From Flavobacteriaceae bacterium UJ101 (GTDB lineage: Bacteria; Bacteroidota; Bacteroidia; Flavobacteriales; UJ101): DNA of 64,000 bases. Location: the NCBI GenBank assembly GCA_001880285.1, contig CP016269.1, positions 744,001-808,000 of the forward strand, given 5' to 3'. Shown in pieces: positions 44,105 to 54,253 of the stretch (within the stretch, counting starts at the first letter, position 1; every line of letters begins with the position of its first letter). The notes under the pieces were generated by a model. The model saw only the letters and a list, made by a program, of their open reading frames with translations. It was not told the origin of the DNA and did not search any database. The translations under genes and the position numbers were made by a program.

Positions 44105-46702
44105 TTATTTTCCCAACATTTTTTTAATTTCATTTAACTTCATTAAAGCTTCTACAGGAGTCAGAGTATCAATATCCGTGTTCAAAATCTCTTCTCTTAT
44201 ATTCTCTAAAATAGGATCATCTAATTGGAAAAAACTTAGCTGTAAATTATCTTCTGTAATTTTCTGTGTTTTTTCTTTCACAGTTCCTTTTGAAGGCTTT
44301 TCTTCTAAGGTATTCAAAATTTCTTCTGAACGTTTAATCACAAATCTTGGCATTCCTGCCATTTTAGCCACATGAATTCCAAAACTATGATTACTTCCTC
44401 CTTTTACTAATTTTCGCAAGAATATAATATCATGATCAATTTCTTTTACGCTTACATTATAATTTTGAATTCGTGGGAATGATTGTGTCATTTCATTCAA
44501 TTCGTGATAATGCGTTGCAAAAAGGGTTCGGGCTTTTGTGGAATGTTCATGAATGTATTCTGAAATAGCCCATGCAATGGAAATTCCGTCATAAGTACTC
44601 GTTCCACGACCGATTTCATCCAATAAAATTAAACTTCGATCAGATAAATTATTCAAAATACTGGATGTTTCATTCATTTCTACCATAAAGGTCGATTCTC
44701 CTAGTGAAATATTATCCGAAGCTCCTACACGAGTAAAAATTTTGTCTACTAAACCGATCTCAGCATTTTTGGCTGGCACATAACTACCAATTTGTGCCAT
44801 CAATACAATTAAAGCCGTTTGACGAAGTAAAGCTGACTTACCGGACATATTCGGTCCTGTAATCATAATCATTTGCTGTTCAGTCTTATTTAACGTCAAA
44901 TCATTCGCAATATAAGGTTCCCCAATAGGTAATTGTTTTTCAATTACAGGATGACGTCCATCCTTAATAATTAAATCAAATCCTTCATTTACAACAGGTT
45001 TAACATAATTATTTTCACGTGCTGCAATAGCAAAAGACATCAAACAATCAATCTGAGAAATTATGGATGCATTTAATTGAATCGGTTTAATAAATTCAAT
45101 CAGTCCATTCAGTAATTCATTAAAAATAGCTGTTTCCAGTTCAAAAATTCGGCCTTCTGCTCCTAAAATTTTAGCTTCATACTCTTTTAACTCTTCTGTG
45201 ATATAACGTTCAGCACTCACCAATGTTTGCTTACGCACCCATTCTTCAGGCACTTTATCTTTGTGGGTATTACGTACTTCAATATAATATCCAAAGACAT
45301 TATTAAAAGCAATTTTTAAACTTGGAATCCCTGTACGTTCGGCTTCACGTTCTTTTATTTGTTCAAGATAATCTTTACTTGAAAAAGCTAACGCACGCAA
45401 ATTGTCTAATTCTTCATTATAACCTTCTGCAATCACTTTTCCTTTAGAAATATTATGAGGGGCTTCTTCATGGACTATTTCCTGTATTTTTTGACGTAAT
45501 GAATCGAGGGAAAGTAACTGATCTAATAAAACCGTAACACTTTCGTCTTTTATAAAACCTAGTACTTCTTTTAGCTTAGGAACAACATCTAATGATTGTT
45601 TTAAAATCAATACTTCACGTGGTGTAATCCTTCCTGTAGCTACTTTAGAAACCAATCGTTCTAAATCTGCAATTTGTTCAATCAATGTAACAATTTCATA
45701 GCTTTTCTCTTCATTATTTAAAAATTGAGCTACAATATTGTGACGTTGCTGAATCGTTGATAAATCTTTTAAAGGCAAGGCAATCCAACGTTTTAACATA
45801 CGACCTCCCATTGGAGAAATGGTTTTATCTATCACATCAAGCAAGGTTACAGCCTGATCATTTGATGAATATAATAATTCCAAATTTCGAATCGTAAAGC
45901 CATCCATCCAAATAAAGCGATCTTCTTCTATTCGAGCTATATTAGAAACATGTTGGGATTTTTCATGATGTGTATCAGCTAAATATGTTAGAACAGCACC
46001 TGCTGCAATAATACCTAGATTTAAATCTTGAATTCCAAATCCTTTTAAAGTATTGGTATTAAAATGTTGTGTTAATTTCTCTTCTGCATAATCTTCTTGA
46101 AAAACCCAATCATCCAATCCAAAAGAGTAAAAACGATCTCCTACCAATTGTTCATATCGAGATTTATGTTGCTTTTGATATAAAATTTCACTAGGATGAA
46201 ATCCATTAATCAATTTTAAAATATATTCTTCATTTCCTTCAGCTACTAAAAATTCTCCTGTTGAAATATCGAGAAATGAAATTCCTAATTGATTCTTATT
46301 AAAATGGATTGAGGCTAAGAAGTTATTTGATTTTGAATTAAGAACTTGATCATTCAACGTTACACCAGGTGTCACTAGCTCTGTAACGCCTCTTTTTACA
46401 ATTCCTTTCGTAGCTTTCGGATCTTCTAATTGATCACAAATTGCTACACGCAATCCTGCACGAACTAATTTTGGTAAATACGTATTTAATGAATGATGTG
46501 GAAATCCAGCTAATTCATTTTCAGAATCAGAGCCATTAGATCGTTTCGTTAAAACAATACCTAAGATTTTAGAACACTTTATAGCATCTTTTCCAAAAGT
46601 TTCATAGAAATCTCCCACTCGAAACAGTAGCATCGCATCAGGATACTTTGTTTTGATGGTATTATATTGCTGCATTAACGGAGTTACTTTCTTCTTGGCC
46701 AA
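44105..46702 (-). CDS. mutS: DNA mismatch repair protein MutS
   Basis: This mismatch-recognition ATPase starts methyl-independent mismatch repair. The order is: mismatch-binding domain I with the [17 protein letters not shown] stretch (Phe of the FYE motif that stacks on mispaired bases), connector, lever and clamp domains. The ABC ATPase has Walker [12 protein letters not shown] (Lys622), Walker [13 protein letters not shown] and the following THYHEL. The length of 865 residues is typical. It is divergent from the SpoU-type methyltransferase gene. The mutL gene is not in the window. Confidence 0.97.
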   Translation of the reverse strand: MAKKKVTPLMQQYNTIKTKYPDAMLLFRVGDFYETFGKDAIKCSKILGIVLTKRSNGSDSENELAGFPHHSLNTYLPKLVRAGLRVAICDQLEDPKATKGIVKRGVTELVTPGVTLNDQVLNSKSNNFLASIHFNKNQLGISFLDISTGEFLVAEGNEEYILKLINGFHPSEILYQKQHKSRYEQLVGDRFYSFGLDDWVFQEDYAEEKLTQHFNTNTLKGFGIQDLNLGIIAAGAVLTYLADTHHEKSQHVSNIARIEEDRFIWMDGFTIRNLELLYSSNDQAVTLLDVIDKTISPMGGRMLKRWIALPLKDLSTIQQRHNIVAQFLNNEEKSYEIVTLIEQIADLERLVSKVATGRITPREVLILKQSLDVVPKLKEVLGFIKDESVTVLLDQLLSLDSLRQKIQEIVHEEAPHNISKGKVIAEGYNEELDNLRALAFSSKDYLEQIKEREAERTGIPSLKIAFNNVFGYYIEVRNTHKDKVPEEWVRKQTLVSAERYITEELKEYEAKILGAEGRIFELETAIFNELLNGLIEFIKPIQLNASIISQIDCLMSFAIAARENNYVKPVVNEGFDLIIKDGRHPVIEKQLPIGEPYIANDLTLNKTEQQMIMITGPNMSGKSALLRQTALIVLMAQIGSYVPAKNAEIGLVDKIFTRVGASDNISLGESTFMVEMNETSSILNNLSDRSLILLDEIGRGTSTYDGISIAWAISEYIHEHSTKARTLFATHYHELNEMTQSFPRIQNYNVSVKEIDHDIIFLRKLVKGGSNHSFGIHVAKMAGMPRFVIKRSEEILNTLEEKPSKGTVKEKTQKITEDNLQLSFFQLDDPILENIREEILNTDIDTLTPVEALMKLNEIKKMLGK

Positions 46703-46721
46703 AATTGTACGATTTTTCTTT

Positions 46722-46729
46722 TAACTTTG
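46722..46729 (+). promoter_or_regulatory. -7 box of the SpoU-type methyltransferase gene
   Basis: TAACTTTG matches TAnnTTTG, 30 bp before the start codon at 46760. A TTG lies at 46705-46707, closer than the usual 19-20 bp, so the promoter is only partly supported. Confidence 0.45.
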
Positions 46730-46759
46730 CTAAGTTAAAGAAACGAATTCGATAATAAA

Positions 46760-47287
46760 ATGCGAAAATTAAAAAATAGTGAATTAAACCGTTTAAGTGT
46801 TGAAGAATTTAAGAAAAAGAACAAACTACCTATAACCATTATTTTAGATAACGTTCGAAGTCTGAATAATGTAGGAAGTGTTTTTAGAACTTCAGATGCT
46901 TTTTTAATTGAAAAAATCTACTTGTGTGGTATAACCGCTACACCTCCTCATAAAGAAATTCAAAAAACAGCTTTGGGGGCAACTGAAAGTGTGGAATGGG
47001 AATATATTGAAGATACATTAGATATTATTCAACAATTAAAAGAAAAAAAGTATCAAATTATTTCAATTGAACAAGCTGAAAAAAGTATTATGCTTCATGA
47101 TTTTATTGTTGATAAAAATACTTCTTATGCTTTAATTTTTGGAAATGAAGTAAAGGGAGTTCAACAACAGGTGGTCTCCAATTCTGATACAGTCATCGAA
47201 ATTCCTCAATTTGGTACTAAGCACTCTTTAAACATAGCTGTTAGTACAGGAGTTGTTATTTGGGATTTCGTTAAGCAGTTTTCTTAA
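46760..47287 (+). CDS. SpoU/TrmH-family RNA 2'-O-methyltransferase
   Basis: This is a 175-residue SPOUT-fold methyltransferase that modifies ribose 2'-OH in tRNA or rRNA. The three family motifs are visible: motif 1 ILDNVRSLNNVGSVFRTSDAF, motif 2 LIFGNEVKGV, and motif 3 IPQFGTKHSLNIAVSTGVVI, which form the SAM-binding trefoil knot. No N-terminal L30-like domain is present, so it is the short type like TrmL/TrmH catalytic cores. Which RNA is modified cannot be told. It is a single gene divergent from mutS. Confidence 0.93.
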   Translation: MRKLKNSELNRLSVEEFKKKNKLPITIILDNVRSLNNVGSVFRTSDAFLIEKIYLCGITATPPHKEIQKTALGATESVEWEYIEDTLDIIQQLKEKKYQIISIEQAEKSIMLHDFIVDKNTSYALIFGNEVKGVQQQVVSNSDTVIEIPQFGTKHSLNIAVSTGVVIWDFVKQFS

Positions 47288-47318
47288 TATTTCATTTAAA
47301 TCTATTTTATCAAATTAT

Positions 47319-47352
47319 AAAACCCGTTCCGAATAAATTCAGAACGGGTTTT
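47319..47352. terminator. Bidirectional Rho-independent terminator
   Basis: The arms AAAACCCGTTC and GAACGGGTTTT pair around a 12-base loop and have a T run on the right. They lie between the RNA methyltransferase gene and the convergent ompA-like gene. Confidence 0.88.
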
Positions 47353-47376
47353 TTATATTGGATTAATTTCTTAATC

Positions 47377-48834
47377 TTAGTTTGGCATAACCAATTTACG
47401 GTCTGCTCTTAATAATACTCTACGATTTACTCTGTGCTCATCGTTAGAACATTTAACTCCGTTAACACAGTGGTTAAGAATTTCAGACTCACCTTTACCG
47501 ATTGCTGATATTCTTGATGCATCTGCACCTTGAGAGATTAAATACTTTCTAATAGCATCAGCTCTACGTTGAGATAATTTTTGATTATAAGCATCAGATC
47601 CACGAGCATCAGTATGTCCTTCTAACTTAAAGTTAGCATCTGGGTTTGCTTTAATAGCTCTAGCAGCTTTCTTTAATAAGTTATTGTATTCAGGATACCA
47701 TCTTGCTTCGTTATAGTAAAACTCAACATCAGATAAGTTAATTACATCAGTAGTAATTACAACTGGATCAACTGGTTTCACTTCTTCTTTTTCAATTGGA
47801 CAACCTCTTCCTAAAGTTCCATTTTCTACACCTGGTACAGTAACACATTTATCTTCTAGATCAATAAATCCATCTAAATCAACATCTAAAGCCTTACCAC
47901 ATCCGTCAACACGTGCACCAGCTAATGTTCCTAACTCACAATCCCATTCGTCACATACTCCATCATTATCTTCGTCGATACATTCAAATCCTCCTTTATC
48001 CAATACTTGTTGAGAATATAATGCTTGGAATGGATCATACCATTTTTCATGTTCGTTATGTTTTCCTATTTTATAGATAATACCTAATGAATTCGTCCAG
48101 AAGTTATCAGAACCATCATTGTCTCCTCCTGTACTACCAGGTCCTGTTAAACCTAATCCTGTTGATCCATCATATTCCTCATCACCTGTCATTACATACA
48201 TTGACTTAAATTCTAAATCAAAACTCTGGTTCAATTTGTATTGTAATCCCCAACCAACTTGAGCAAACATTGATTCAAAATCCATATCAACATCAGCTAA
48301 TGTAGTTCCATCAGTAATAGCTGCATTTGTATTTCCATCAGCTTTAGTTTCATATCCAATGATACCTACACCTCCATATCCATGTAAAGCCCATGCATAA
48401 CGAGATTTATTATCTACTCTTCTAAAAATTGATGATAAATTAATATCTCCAATTAATGATACCGCTTGATAATCTGATTGAGTAGCATATTTAGTACCTC
48501 CTAATAAAACAGATTGAGTAGTTTGTCCCAATTGTCCTAATAATTGAATACCAAAAGCATGGTTAATATGCTTTGTTAATCCTAACTGCACATCATAACC
48601 AATATTGAAGTCTTCACCTCCAAATAACCCCAAAGAAGTTAATTCTCCTTTTGCCATCATAGAGCTACCTCCATGTAAAGATACAGACCAAGAATTAAAT
48701 TTTCTTTGATCTTTCTTGAACTTGACATAATTTTCATATTCTTGTTCACTACCATAGTATTGTTCTATTTTTTCCTGTGCTGTAGCACTAAATAAAAACC
48801 CTAAAGCTAGTAAACTTGATATAGTTTTCTTCAT
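47377..48834 (-). CDS. OmpA-family outer-membrane protein with thrombospondin type 3 repeats
   Basis: It links the outer membrane to peptidoglycan. The order is: signal peptide (MKKTISSLLALGFLFSATAQ), an N-terminal beta-barrel (about 30-255), acidic calcium-binding type 3 repeats such as DEDNDGVCDEWD and DVDLDGFIDLEDKC, and a C-terminal OmpA domain with NQKLSQRRADAIRKYL and Asp/Arg residues for diaminopimelate binding. I start at 48834, directly before the signal peptide; an in-frame ATG at 48864 would add 10 residues in front. The length of 485 residues is typical of the abundant Bacteroidota OmpA porin. Confidence 0.94.
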   Translation of the reverse strand: MKKTISSLLALGFLFSATAQEKIEQYYGSEQEYENYVKFKKDQRKFNSWSVSLHGGSSMMAKGELTSLGLFGGEDFNIGYDVQLGLTKHINHAFGIQLLGQLGQTTQSVLLGGTKYATQSDYQAVSLIGDINLSSIFRRVDNKSRYAWALHGYGGVGIIGYETKADGNTNAAITDGTTLADVDMDFESMFAQVGWGLQYKLNQSFDLEFKSMYVMTGDEEYDGSTGLGLTGPGSTGGDNDGSDNFWTNSLGIIYKIGKHNEHEKWYDPFQALYSQQVLDKGGFECIDEDNDGVCDEWDCELGTLAGARVDGCGKALDVDLDGFIDLEDKCVTVPGVENGTLGRGCPIEKEEVKPVDPVVITTDVINLSDVEFYYNEARWYPEYNNLLKKAARAIKANPDANFKLEGHTDARGSDAYNQKLSQRRADAIRKYLISQGADASRISAIGKGESEILNHCVNGVKCSNDEHRVNRRVLLRADRKLVMPN

Positions 48835-48881
48835 AGCCAACTTTTTTAATATTATTTTTTTCAATTTTTTTTGAATTTATC

Positions 48882-49514
48882 TTAAACTTTTACAAAAGTA
48901 TAACTGTTATTTATACTAGCAAATATTTTTGATATTATTTTTTCTTTTATCGAAAAATTTTGGACAAAATCAATATCTGAAATATCTAATATTAAGACAT
49001 TTAAATAAGAGTGTTCTTTAATATACTTCATATAAGCACGGTTAATTTTATCTAAATAATTTCGATCAATATTTTGTTCATATGTGCGTCCTCTTTTTTC
49101 TATATTTTTTAGTAATCGATCTGTCGTTTGATATAAATAAACATATAAATCAGGTTTTACTAAATCCGCGTACATAATATGAAAAAACTTACGGTATAAT
49201 TTATATTCATCTTCTGTCAAAGTTACTTCTGAAAAAATAAGCGATTTAAAAACGTAATAATCTGCTACGGTCAATTGCTGGAACAGGTCTCTGTTTAAGA
49301 GAGTTTCGTTCAACTGTTGAAAACGTTCTGCAAGAAAAGACATCTCTAAAGGGAAAGCATATTTTTCTGGATCTTCATAAAATTTTGGAAGAAAAGGATT
49401 TTCATCAAATTTTTCTAAAACTAATTTTGCATTATATTTTTCGGCAATCATTTTTGACAATGTTGTTTTCCCTGAGCCTATATTTCCTTCTATTACTATA
49501 AGATTATTCTTCAT
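48882..49514 (-). CDS. Deoxynucleoside kinase
   Basis: It phosphorylates deoxynucleosides for DNA-precursor salvage. A P-loop GNIGSGKTTLS opens the protein, followed by LVLEKFDENPFL with the catalytic Glu. RGRTYEQNIDRNYL and the LID region after it match dNK-family kinases such as deoxyadenosine/deoxyguanosine kinase. I start at 49514, where the P-loop begins after four residues. The upstream ATG at 49529 would overlap folK more. The genes overlap by 11 bp, so they are coupled. Exact base preference is not predictable. Confidence 0.92.
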   Translation of the reverse strand: MKNNLIVIEGNIGSGKTTLSKMIAEKYNAKLVLEKFDENPFLPKFYEDPEKYAFPLEMSFLAERFQQLNETLLNRDLFQQLTVADYYVFKSLIFSEVTLTEDEYKLYRKFFHIMYADLVKPDLYVYLYQTTDRLLKNIEKRGRTYEQNIDRNYLDKINRAYMKYIKEHSYLNVLILDISDIDFVQNFSIKEKIISKIFASINNSYTFVKV

Positions 49515-50004
49515 ACAAAAATACTTCACTTCTATCCGTACACACTTTTAATAATTCTTTGACGTCTTTATTAAAAATAGGGTGTTTTATATCTGAATTT
49601 AATTCTAACAATGGCAATAATACAAATTTTCTATTATGCATATTAAGATGTGGAATACTTAATAGTTTTTGATTATACAAAAAATTATTGTAATAAATTA
49701 CATCTATATCAATGATTCTTGATTGATATCCTTCTAAATATGAATTATGAAATGCACCTAATTTTTCTTCAATTAATTTAATACGATTAAACAACTGCAA
49801 TGGTGCAAATCGAGTCTCAACTTCTATTATATTATTTAAAAAATCCTCTGATTTAAATCCCCAAGATTCAGAAATATAATAATTAGATATCTGTATAATC
49901 TCTCCTACACTTTCCTTTATCAGTTTAATCCCTTCTTCAATATTTTCTTTCTTATTTCCTAAATTACTTCCTAAGGATAAATATGTAACATTTTTACGAT
50001 TCAT
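49504..50004 (-). CDS. folK: 2-amino-4-hydroxy-6-hydroxymethyldihydropteridine diphosphokinase (HPPK)
   Basis: It transfers pyrophosphate from ATP to the pterin in folate synthesis. The family signatures are YLSLGSNLGNKKENI at the N-terminus, the WGFKSEDFLN loop, and SRIIDIDVIYYN with the metal-binding Asp pair. The length of 166 residues is normal. It overlaps the deoxynucleoside kinase gene downstream by 11 bp. It is divergent from sppA, a gene order often found in Flavobacteriales. Confidence 0.94.
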   Translation of the reverse strand: MNRKNVTYLSLGSNLGNKKENIEEGIKLIKESVGEIIQISNYYISESWGFKSEDFLNNIIEVETRFAPLQLFNRIKLIEEKLGAFHNSYLEGYQSRIIDIDVIYYNNFLYNQKLLSIPHLNMHNRKFVLLPLLELNSDIKHPIFNKDVKELLKVCTDRSEVFLYEE

Positions 50005-50055
50005 ATACTAATACTATATAAATTTAAATACTTTTACACAAAATCAAATACAAAC

Positions 50056-51801
50056 ATGAAATCATTTTTTAAAACTGTACTTGCGGTTATTCTTGGGTTA
50101 ACAATTTTCATTCTTTTACCACTAATGCTTTTAGGATTATTTAGTGGATTAAGCTCTAATGAAACAGGCTACAATATTACTAAAAATTCTATTCTCGAAA
50201 TAGATTTTAAAACACCTATTATTGAAAGCTATGATGATATTGAATTCAATTTTACTGATTTTGAATCTTCTAACTATCTAACCTTTTATAATATATTAAC
50301 CGCTATTAATAAAGCTAAAGATGATGATAATATTAAAGGAATTTCTTTAAAATTAAATGGTAGTACTACAGACTATGCTCAATCACAATCTATTCGAAAT
50401 GCTTTAATCAATTTTAAATCTGCTAATAAATTTATTTATGCCTATGGGGATAACTTATCTCAAAGAGATTATTACATAGGCTCTGTTGCTGATTCTATAT
50501 TCGTTTCTCCTTTATCAAATATTGAATTAAAAGGTATTAGTGCTGAAGTTACTTTTTATAAAAAACTTTTTGATAAAATTGGGGTTGAATTTGAAATTAT
50601 CAAACATGGTAAATATAAATCGGCTGTTGAACCTTATTTTTTAGATCATATGAGTCCTGAGAGTAAGGAGCAAACGCAAGTTCTTATTGATGATATATGG
50701 AAAAACATCTCATCTGAAATAGCACAATCGAGAAAATTACCAATGGAACAATTCAATATTCTAACGGATAGCTTAAAGGCCTTTAATGCTAAAAGCGCTT
50801 TACAAGTTAAGCTAATTGACGGAATTAAATATGAAAATCAATACAAAGAATTATTAGGTATTGACACTACAGCGAAAGATCAAGAGAATCCTATAGTTTC
50901 TGTTTCAAACTATTTATCTTCATTGAACAATCCTTTTAATAAAGATCAAATTGCTATTATTTATGCATCTGGAGTTATAACTTCTGGAAATAAATCTGAT
51001 GGCATTCAAGATCAGAATATCATAAAAAAAATACAAAAAGCCAAAAAAGATGCTTCTGTAAAATCAGTAGTTTTAAGAATTAACTCTCCTGGTGGAGATG
51101 CTGCTGCTTCCGAGAGAATCCTACATGAATTACGTCTTTTACAAAAGGAAAAACCTTTAATTGTTTCATTTGGAGGTGTTGCAGCTTCAGGAGGTTATTA
51201 TATTGCAGGAGCTGCTGATACCATTATAGCTTCTCCTAATACTATTACAGGATCTATAGGTGTTTATGGTGCCATTCCTAATGTTAAAAAACTAGCTGAA
51301 AAAGTTGGAGTAAGCACTGATATTACAGAAACCAATGCTAATTCTAATATTTTTTCTCCTCTAACAGGAACTTCTCCAAAATTTAAAGAAGTAATTCATG
51401 AAAGTATCGAAGATGTTTATGATCTCTTTTTAGAAAATGTAGCACAGAATCGTAAAGTTTCAAAAGCAGAAATCGATTCTATAGCACAAGGACGTGTTTG
51501 GTCAGGAATTAAAGCCAAACAAAACGGATTAGTTGATGTCTTAGGAGATCTAGATACCGCTATTGCATTTGCAGCAAAAAAAGCAGGTATAGAAAAATTC
51601 GATCTTCTTGAACTTCCAAAGAAAAAATCTGAAATTGAAATGATTATGGAAAAATTTGGAGGTGAGAAAGAAATGCAAATAGAAGTTATTATTGGAGAAA
51701 AACTGGGTCCTGAAATCTATAACTCTTATAAAGAAATTGATTATTTAAAAAACAGTGGAACCATTCATCTCAAACTTCCATATATCATCGAATTAAAATA
51801 A
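50056..51801 (+). CDS. sppA: Signal peptide peptidase SppA, 67-kDa type
   Basis: This membrane-bound serine protease degrades released signal peptides. It has one N-terminal transmembrane helix (about 5-30) and two tandem S49 domains. The catalytic Lys188 lies in GKYKSAVEPY of the first domain and the nucleophile Ser378 in GVAASGGYYIA of the second, the arrangement of E. coli SppA (Lys209, Ser409). Its 581 residues are normal. mreB follows after 80 bp and may have its own promoter. Confidence 0.94.
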   Translation: MKSFFKTVLAVILGLTIFILLPLMLLGLFSGLSSNETGYNITKNSILEIDFKTPIIESYDDIEFNFTDFESSNYLTFYNILTAINKAKDDDNIKGISLKLNGSTTDYAQSQSIRNALINFKSANKFIYAYGDNLSQRDYYIGSVADSIFVSPLSNIELKGISAEVTFYKKLFDKIGVEFEIIKHGKYKSAVEPYFLDHMSPESKEQTQVLIDDIWKNISSEIAQSRKLPMEQFNILTDSLKAFNAKSALQVKLIDGIKYENQYKELLGIDTTAKDQENPIVSVSNYLSSLNNPFNKDQIAIIYASGVITSGNKSDGIQDQNIIKKIQKAKKDASVKSVVLRINSPGGDAAASERILHELRLLQKEKPLIVSFGGVAASGGYYIAGAADTIIASPNTITGSIGVYGAIPNVKKLAEKVGVSTDITETNANSNIFSPLTGTSPKFKEVIHESIEDVYDLFLENVAQNRKVSKAEIDSIAQGRVWSGIKAKQNGLVDVLGDLDTAIAFAAKKAGIEKFDLLELPKKKSEIEMIMEKFGGEKEMQIEVIIGEKLGPEIYNSYKEIDYLKNSGTIHLKLPYIIELK

Positions 51802-51881
51802 ATTATTTTTAGAAACTTATTTTCTCAAAAAATATCTATAAATTTACGTGATTTATTAATTTTTACCGAAAAAAAAGAAAT

Positions 51882-52907
51882 ATGGGTTTATTTGATTTCA
51901 TGACTCATGATATCGCGATTGACTTAGGCACAGCTAACACGTTAATTATTCATAACAATAAAATTGTTGTGAACAGTCCTTCCATTGTCGCTATAGACAG
52001 GAGAACTGAAAAACTAATTGCTGTAGGAGAAAAAGCCAAGCAAATGCAAGGGAAAACGCATGAAAACATAAAAACAATTCGTCCTTTAAAAGATGGTGTA
52101 ATTGCTGACTTTGATGCCTCTGAAGGAATGATTAGAGAACTAATTCGTAGTATTCCTGCTTTGAAAAAACGCTTATTTTCACCTTCTTTAAGAATGGTTA
52201 TTTGTATCCCTTCAGGAATTACTGAAGTGGAAAAAAGAGCGGTGAAAGATTCTGCAAGTCATGTTAATGCCAAAGATGTAAAATTAATATACGAGCCTAT
52301 GGCAGCAGCTTTAGGTGTTGGAATTGATGTACAACAACCTAAAGGAAATATGATTATTGACATTGGAGGTGGAACCACTGAAATTGCTGTAATTGCTTTA
52401 GGAGGAATTGTTTGTGACAAATCTGTAAAAGTTGCGGGAGATGTGTTTACAGCTGACATCGCTTACTATATGCGTACGCATCATAATTTATATGTTGGAG
52501 AAAAAACAGCAGAAGAAATTAAAATTGATGTGGGAGCTGCTATAGAAGATTTACCTCATCCACCAGAAGATTTAGCTGTTCAAGGGCGTGACTTACTTAC
52601 AGGTAAACCTAAAGAAATTGTCGTGAGTTACAAAGAAATAGCTCGCGCATTAGACAAATCCATTCTTCGAATCGAAGATGCTATTATGGAAACACTTTCT
52701 ATTACACCACCAGAATTAGCTGCTGATATTTATAACACAGGAATTTATATGGCCGGGGGAGGTTCCTTATTAAGAGGATTAGACGAACGAATTTCTAAAA
52801 AAACAGATTTACCTGTTTACATTGCAGAAGACCCTTTGAAAGCAATTGTAAGAGGTACTGGTATTGCACTTAAAAATATTGATAAATTCAATTTCTTAAT
52901 GTCTTAA
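51882..52907 (+). CDS. mreB: Rod-shape determining protein MreB
   Basis: This bacterial actin guides the lateral cell-wall machinery. It has an N-terminal amphipathic start (MGLFDFM), phosphate-1 motif DLGTANTLI, the connect motifs, DIGGGTTEIAVIALG and the adenosine motif MAGGGSLLRGLDERI. The length of 341 residues is standard. It is the first gene of the operon mreB-mreC-mreD-mrdA-rodA, with mreC 10 bp downstream. Confidence 0.97.
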   Translation: MGLFDFMTHDIAIDLGTANTLIIHNNKIVVNSPSIVAIDRRTEKLIAVGEKAKQMQGKTHENIKTIRPLKDGVIADFDASEGMIRELIRSIPALKKRLFSPSLRMVICIPSGITEVEKRAVKDSASHVNAKDVKLIYEPMAAALGVGIDVQQPKGNMIIDIGGGTTEIAVIALGGIVCDKSVKVAGDVFTADIAYYMRTHHNLYVGEKTAEEIKIDVGAAIEDLPHPPEDLAVQGRDLLTGKPKEIVVSYKEIARALDKSILRIEDAIMETLSITPPELAADIYNTGIYMAGGGSLLRGLDERISKKTDLPVYIAEDPLKAIVRGTGIALKNIDKFNFLMS

Positions 52908-52917
52908 GACTCTAAGA

Positions 52918-53745
52918 ATGTTTCAAATTATACAATTCATACAAAAAGGAAGGCATTTTTTTGTCTTCCTTATCTTAGAAATAATAGCCTCTATATTAAT
53001 CATTAAAAGTTATTATACTCATAATATCTTTTTTTTAAATTCTACCAATTATATAGCAGGCACTCTTTATTCTATTGAAAATAAATTTTCTAAACATCTT
53101 ACATTAGATTATGAAAATCAAAAGCTTTTAGAAGAAAATGCTGCTTTAAAAAATAAAATATCACTTCTTGAAAATGTAAATGCAGCTTCTAATAGCTCCG
53201 TAAAAGTATCCGATTCAGCTCAATACCAACGCTATGAATACACACCTGCACGTATTATTTCAAATTCTGTTACTAAAAAATACAATTATATCAATCTTAA
53301 CAAAGGGAAAAGAGATCACATAACTAAAGACATGGCGGTGATTACCAATAAAGGAGTTATTGGTATAACAGACTTTACAACCAATAAGTTTACTCGAGTC
53401 ATGTCACTTTTAAATGAAAATATCAAAATCAACAGTAATATAAAAAATAAAGGGATTTTTGGGACTGTAAAATGGAATGGTGAAGATTTTCGTTACGTTC
53501 AATTAACCAATGTACCCAAGCATTTAACAATTGAAATTAATGACACAGTAGTAACTGACATTCGTTCTAATATATTTCCATCAGGAATTCCAATTGGAAT
53601 TATTAAAGATTTTAAATTAAAAGAAGGTACCGATGAATACATTGCAAACGTAGAACTTTTTGAAAACTTCTTAAAAATTGAAAATGTTTACATTGTAACT
53701 GATTTTGATAAAATTGAAACCGATAGTTTATATGTTAACCCTTAG
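52918..53745 (+). CDS. mreC: Rod-shape determining protein MreC
   Basis: This bitopic inner-membrane scaffold joins MreB to the wall synthases. A transmembrane helix near residues 15-36 is followed by a coiled coil (about 60-90, NQKLLEENAALKNKIS) and the periplasmic double beta-barrel core with DMAVITNKGVIG and DIRSNIFPSGIPIG. It lies 10 bp after mreB and overlaps mreD by 14 bp. Confidence 0.94.
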   Translation: MFQIIQFIQKGRHFFVFLILEIIASILIIKSYYTHNIFFLNSTNYIAGTLYSIENKFSKHLTLDYENQKLLEENAALKNKISLLENVNAASNSSVKVSDSAQYQRYEYTPARIISNSVTKKYNYINLNKGKRDHITKDMAVITNKGVIGITDFTTNKFTRVMSLLNENIKINSNIKNKGIFGTVKWNGEDFRYVQLTNVPKHLTIEINDTVVTDIRSNIFPSGIPIGIIKDFKLKEGTDEYIANVELFENFLKIENVYIVTDFDKIETDSLYVNP

Positions 53746-54253
53746 AAACCATATACAATTTATTATTACTGGAGTTTTTATTTTATTAGCTCAAGTACTT
53801 ATTTTTAGTAATACAAATCTATTTTCTTGGTTAAACCCATTAGTATATTCCCTTTTTGTCTTTTTATTCCCTACTAAAAATCGGATGAATTTAATTATTT
53901 ATTCCTTTATTTTAGGATTATGTTTAGATACCATATTTAATACAGGAGGGATTAATGCTTTTGCTTTAACTTTTATTGCTTTTATTCGAGAACCTTTATG
54001 GAGAAGTCTTTCTTTAATTAAAGAAGATAAAAACTCTATTGCAACACGAACAAGAAGTACCAATACTTTCTTTTTTAGTGTTCTTATTTTAATTTTTATA
54101 CATCATTTAATTATTTTTTCAATTGAAAATTTTAATTTTGCAACTATTCATTACTTACTCTTTAAAGTTTTATTAAGCAGTGTTATTACATTTAGTATTA
54201 TCTTATTGCTTTATAGTATTTTCAGAATTAAAATTGTAAATGGAGAAGAATAA
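53732..54253 (+). CDS. mreD: Rod-shape determining membrane protein MreD
   Basis: This is a small multi-span inner-membrane component of the rod complex. Five hydrophobic helices are visible over about 170 residues. I start at 53732 (MLTLRNHIQF), since the upstream ATG at 53705 is deep inside mreC. The end overlaps the mrdA start by 14 bp. The family is recognised mostly by position and hydrophobicity. Confidence 0.85.
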   Translation: MLTLRNHIQFIITGVFILLAQVLIFSNTNLFSWLNPLVYSLFVFLFPTKNRMNLIIYSFILGLCLDTIFNTGGINAFALTFIAFIREPLWRSLSLIKEDKNSIATRTRSTNTFFFSVLILIFIHHLIIFSIENFNFATIHYLLFKVLLSSVITFSIILLLYSIFRIKIVNGEE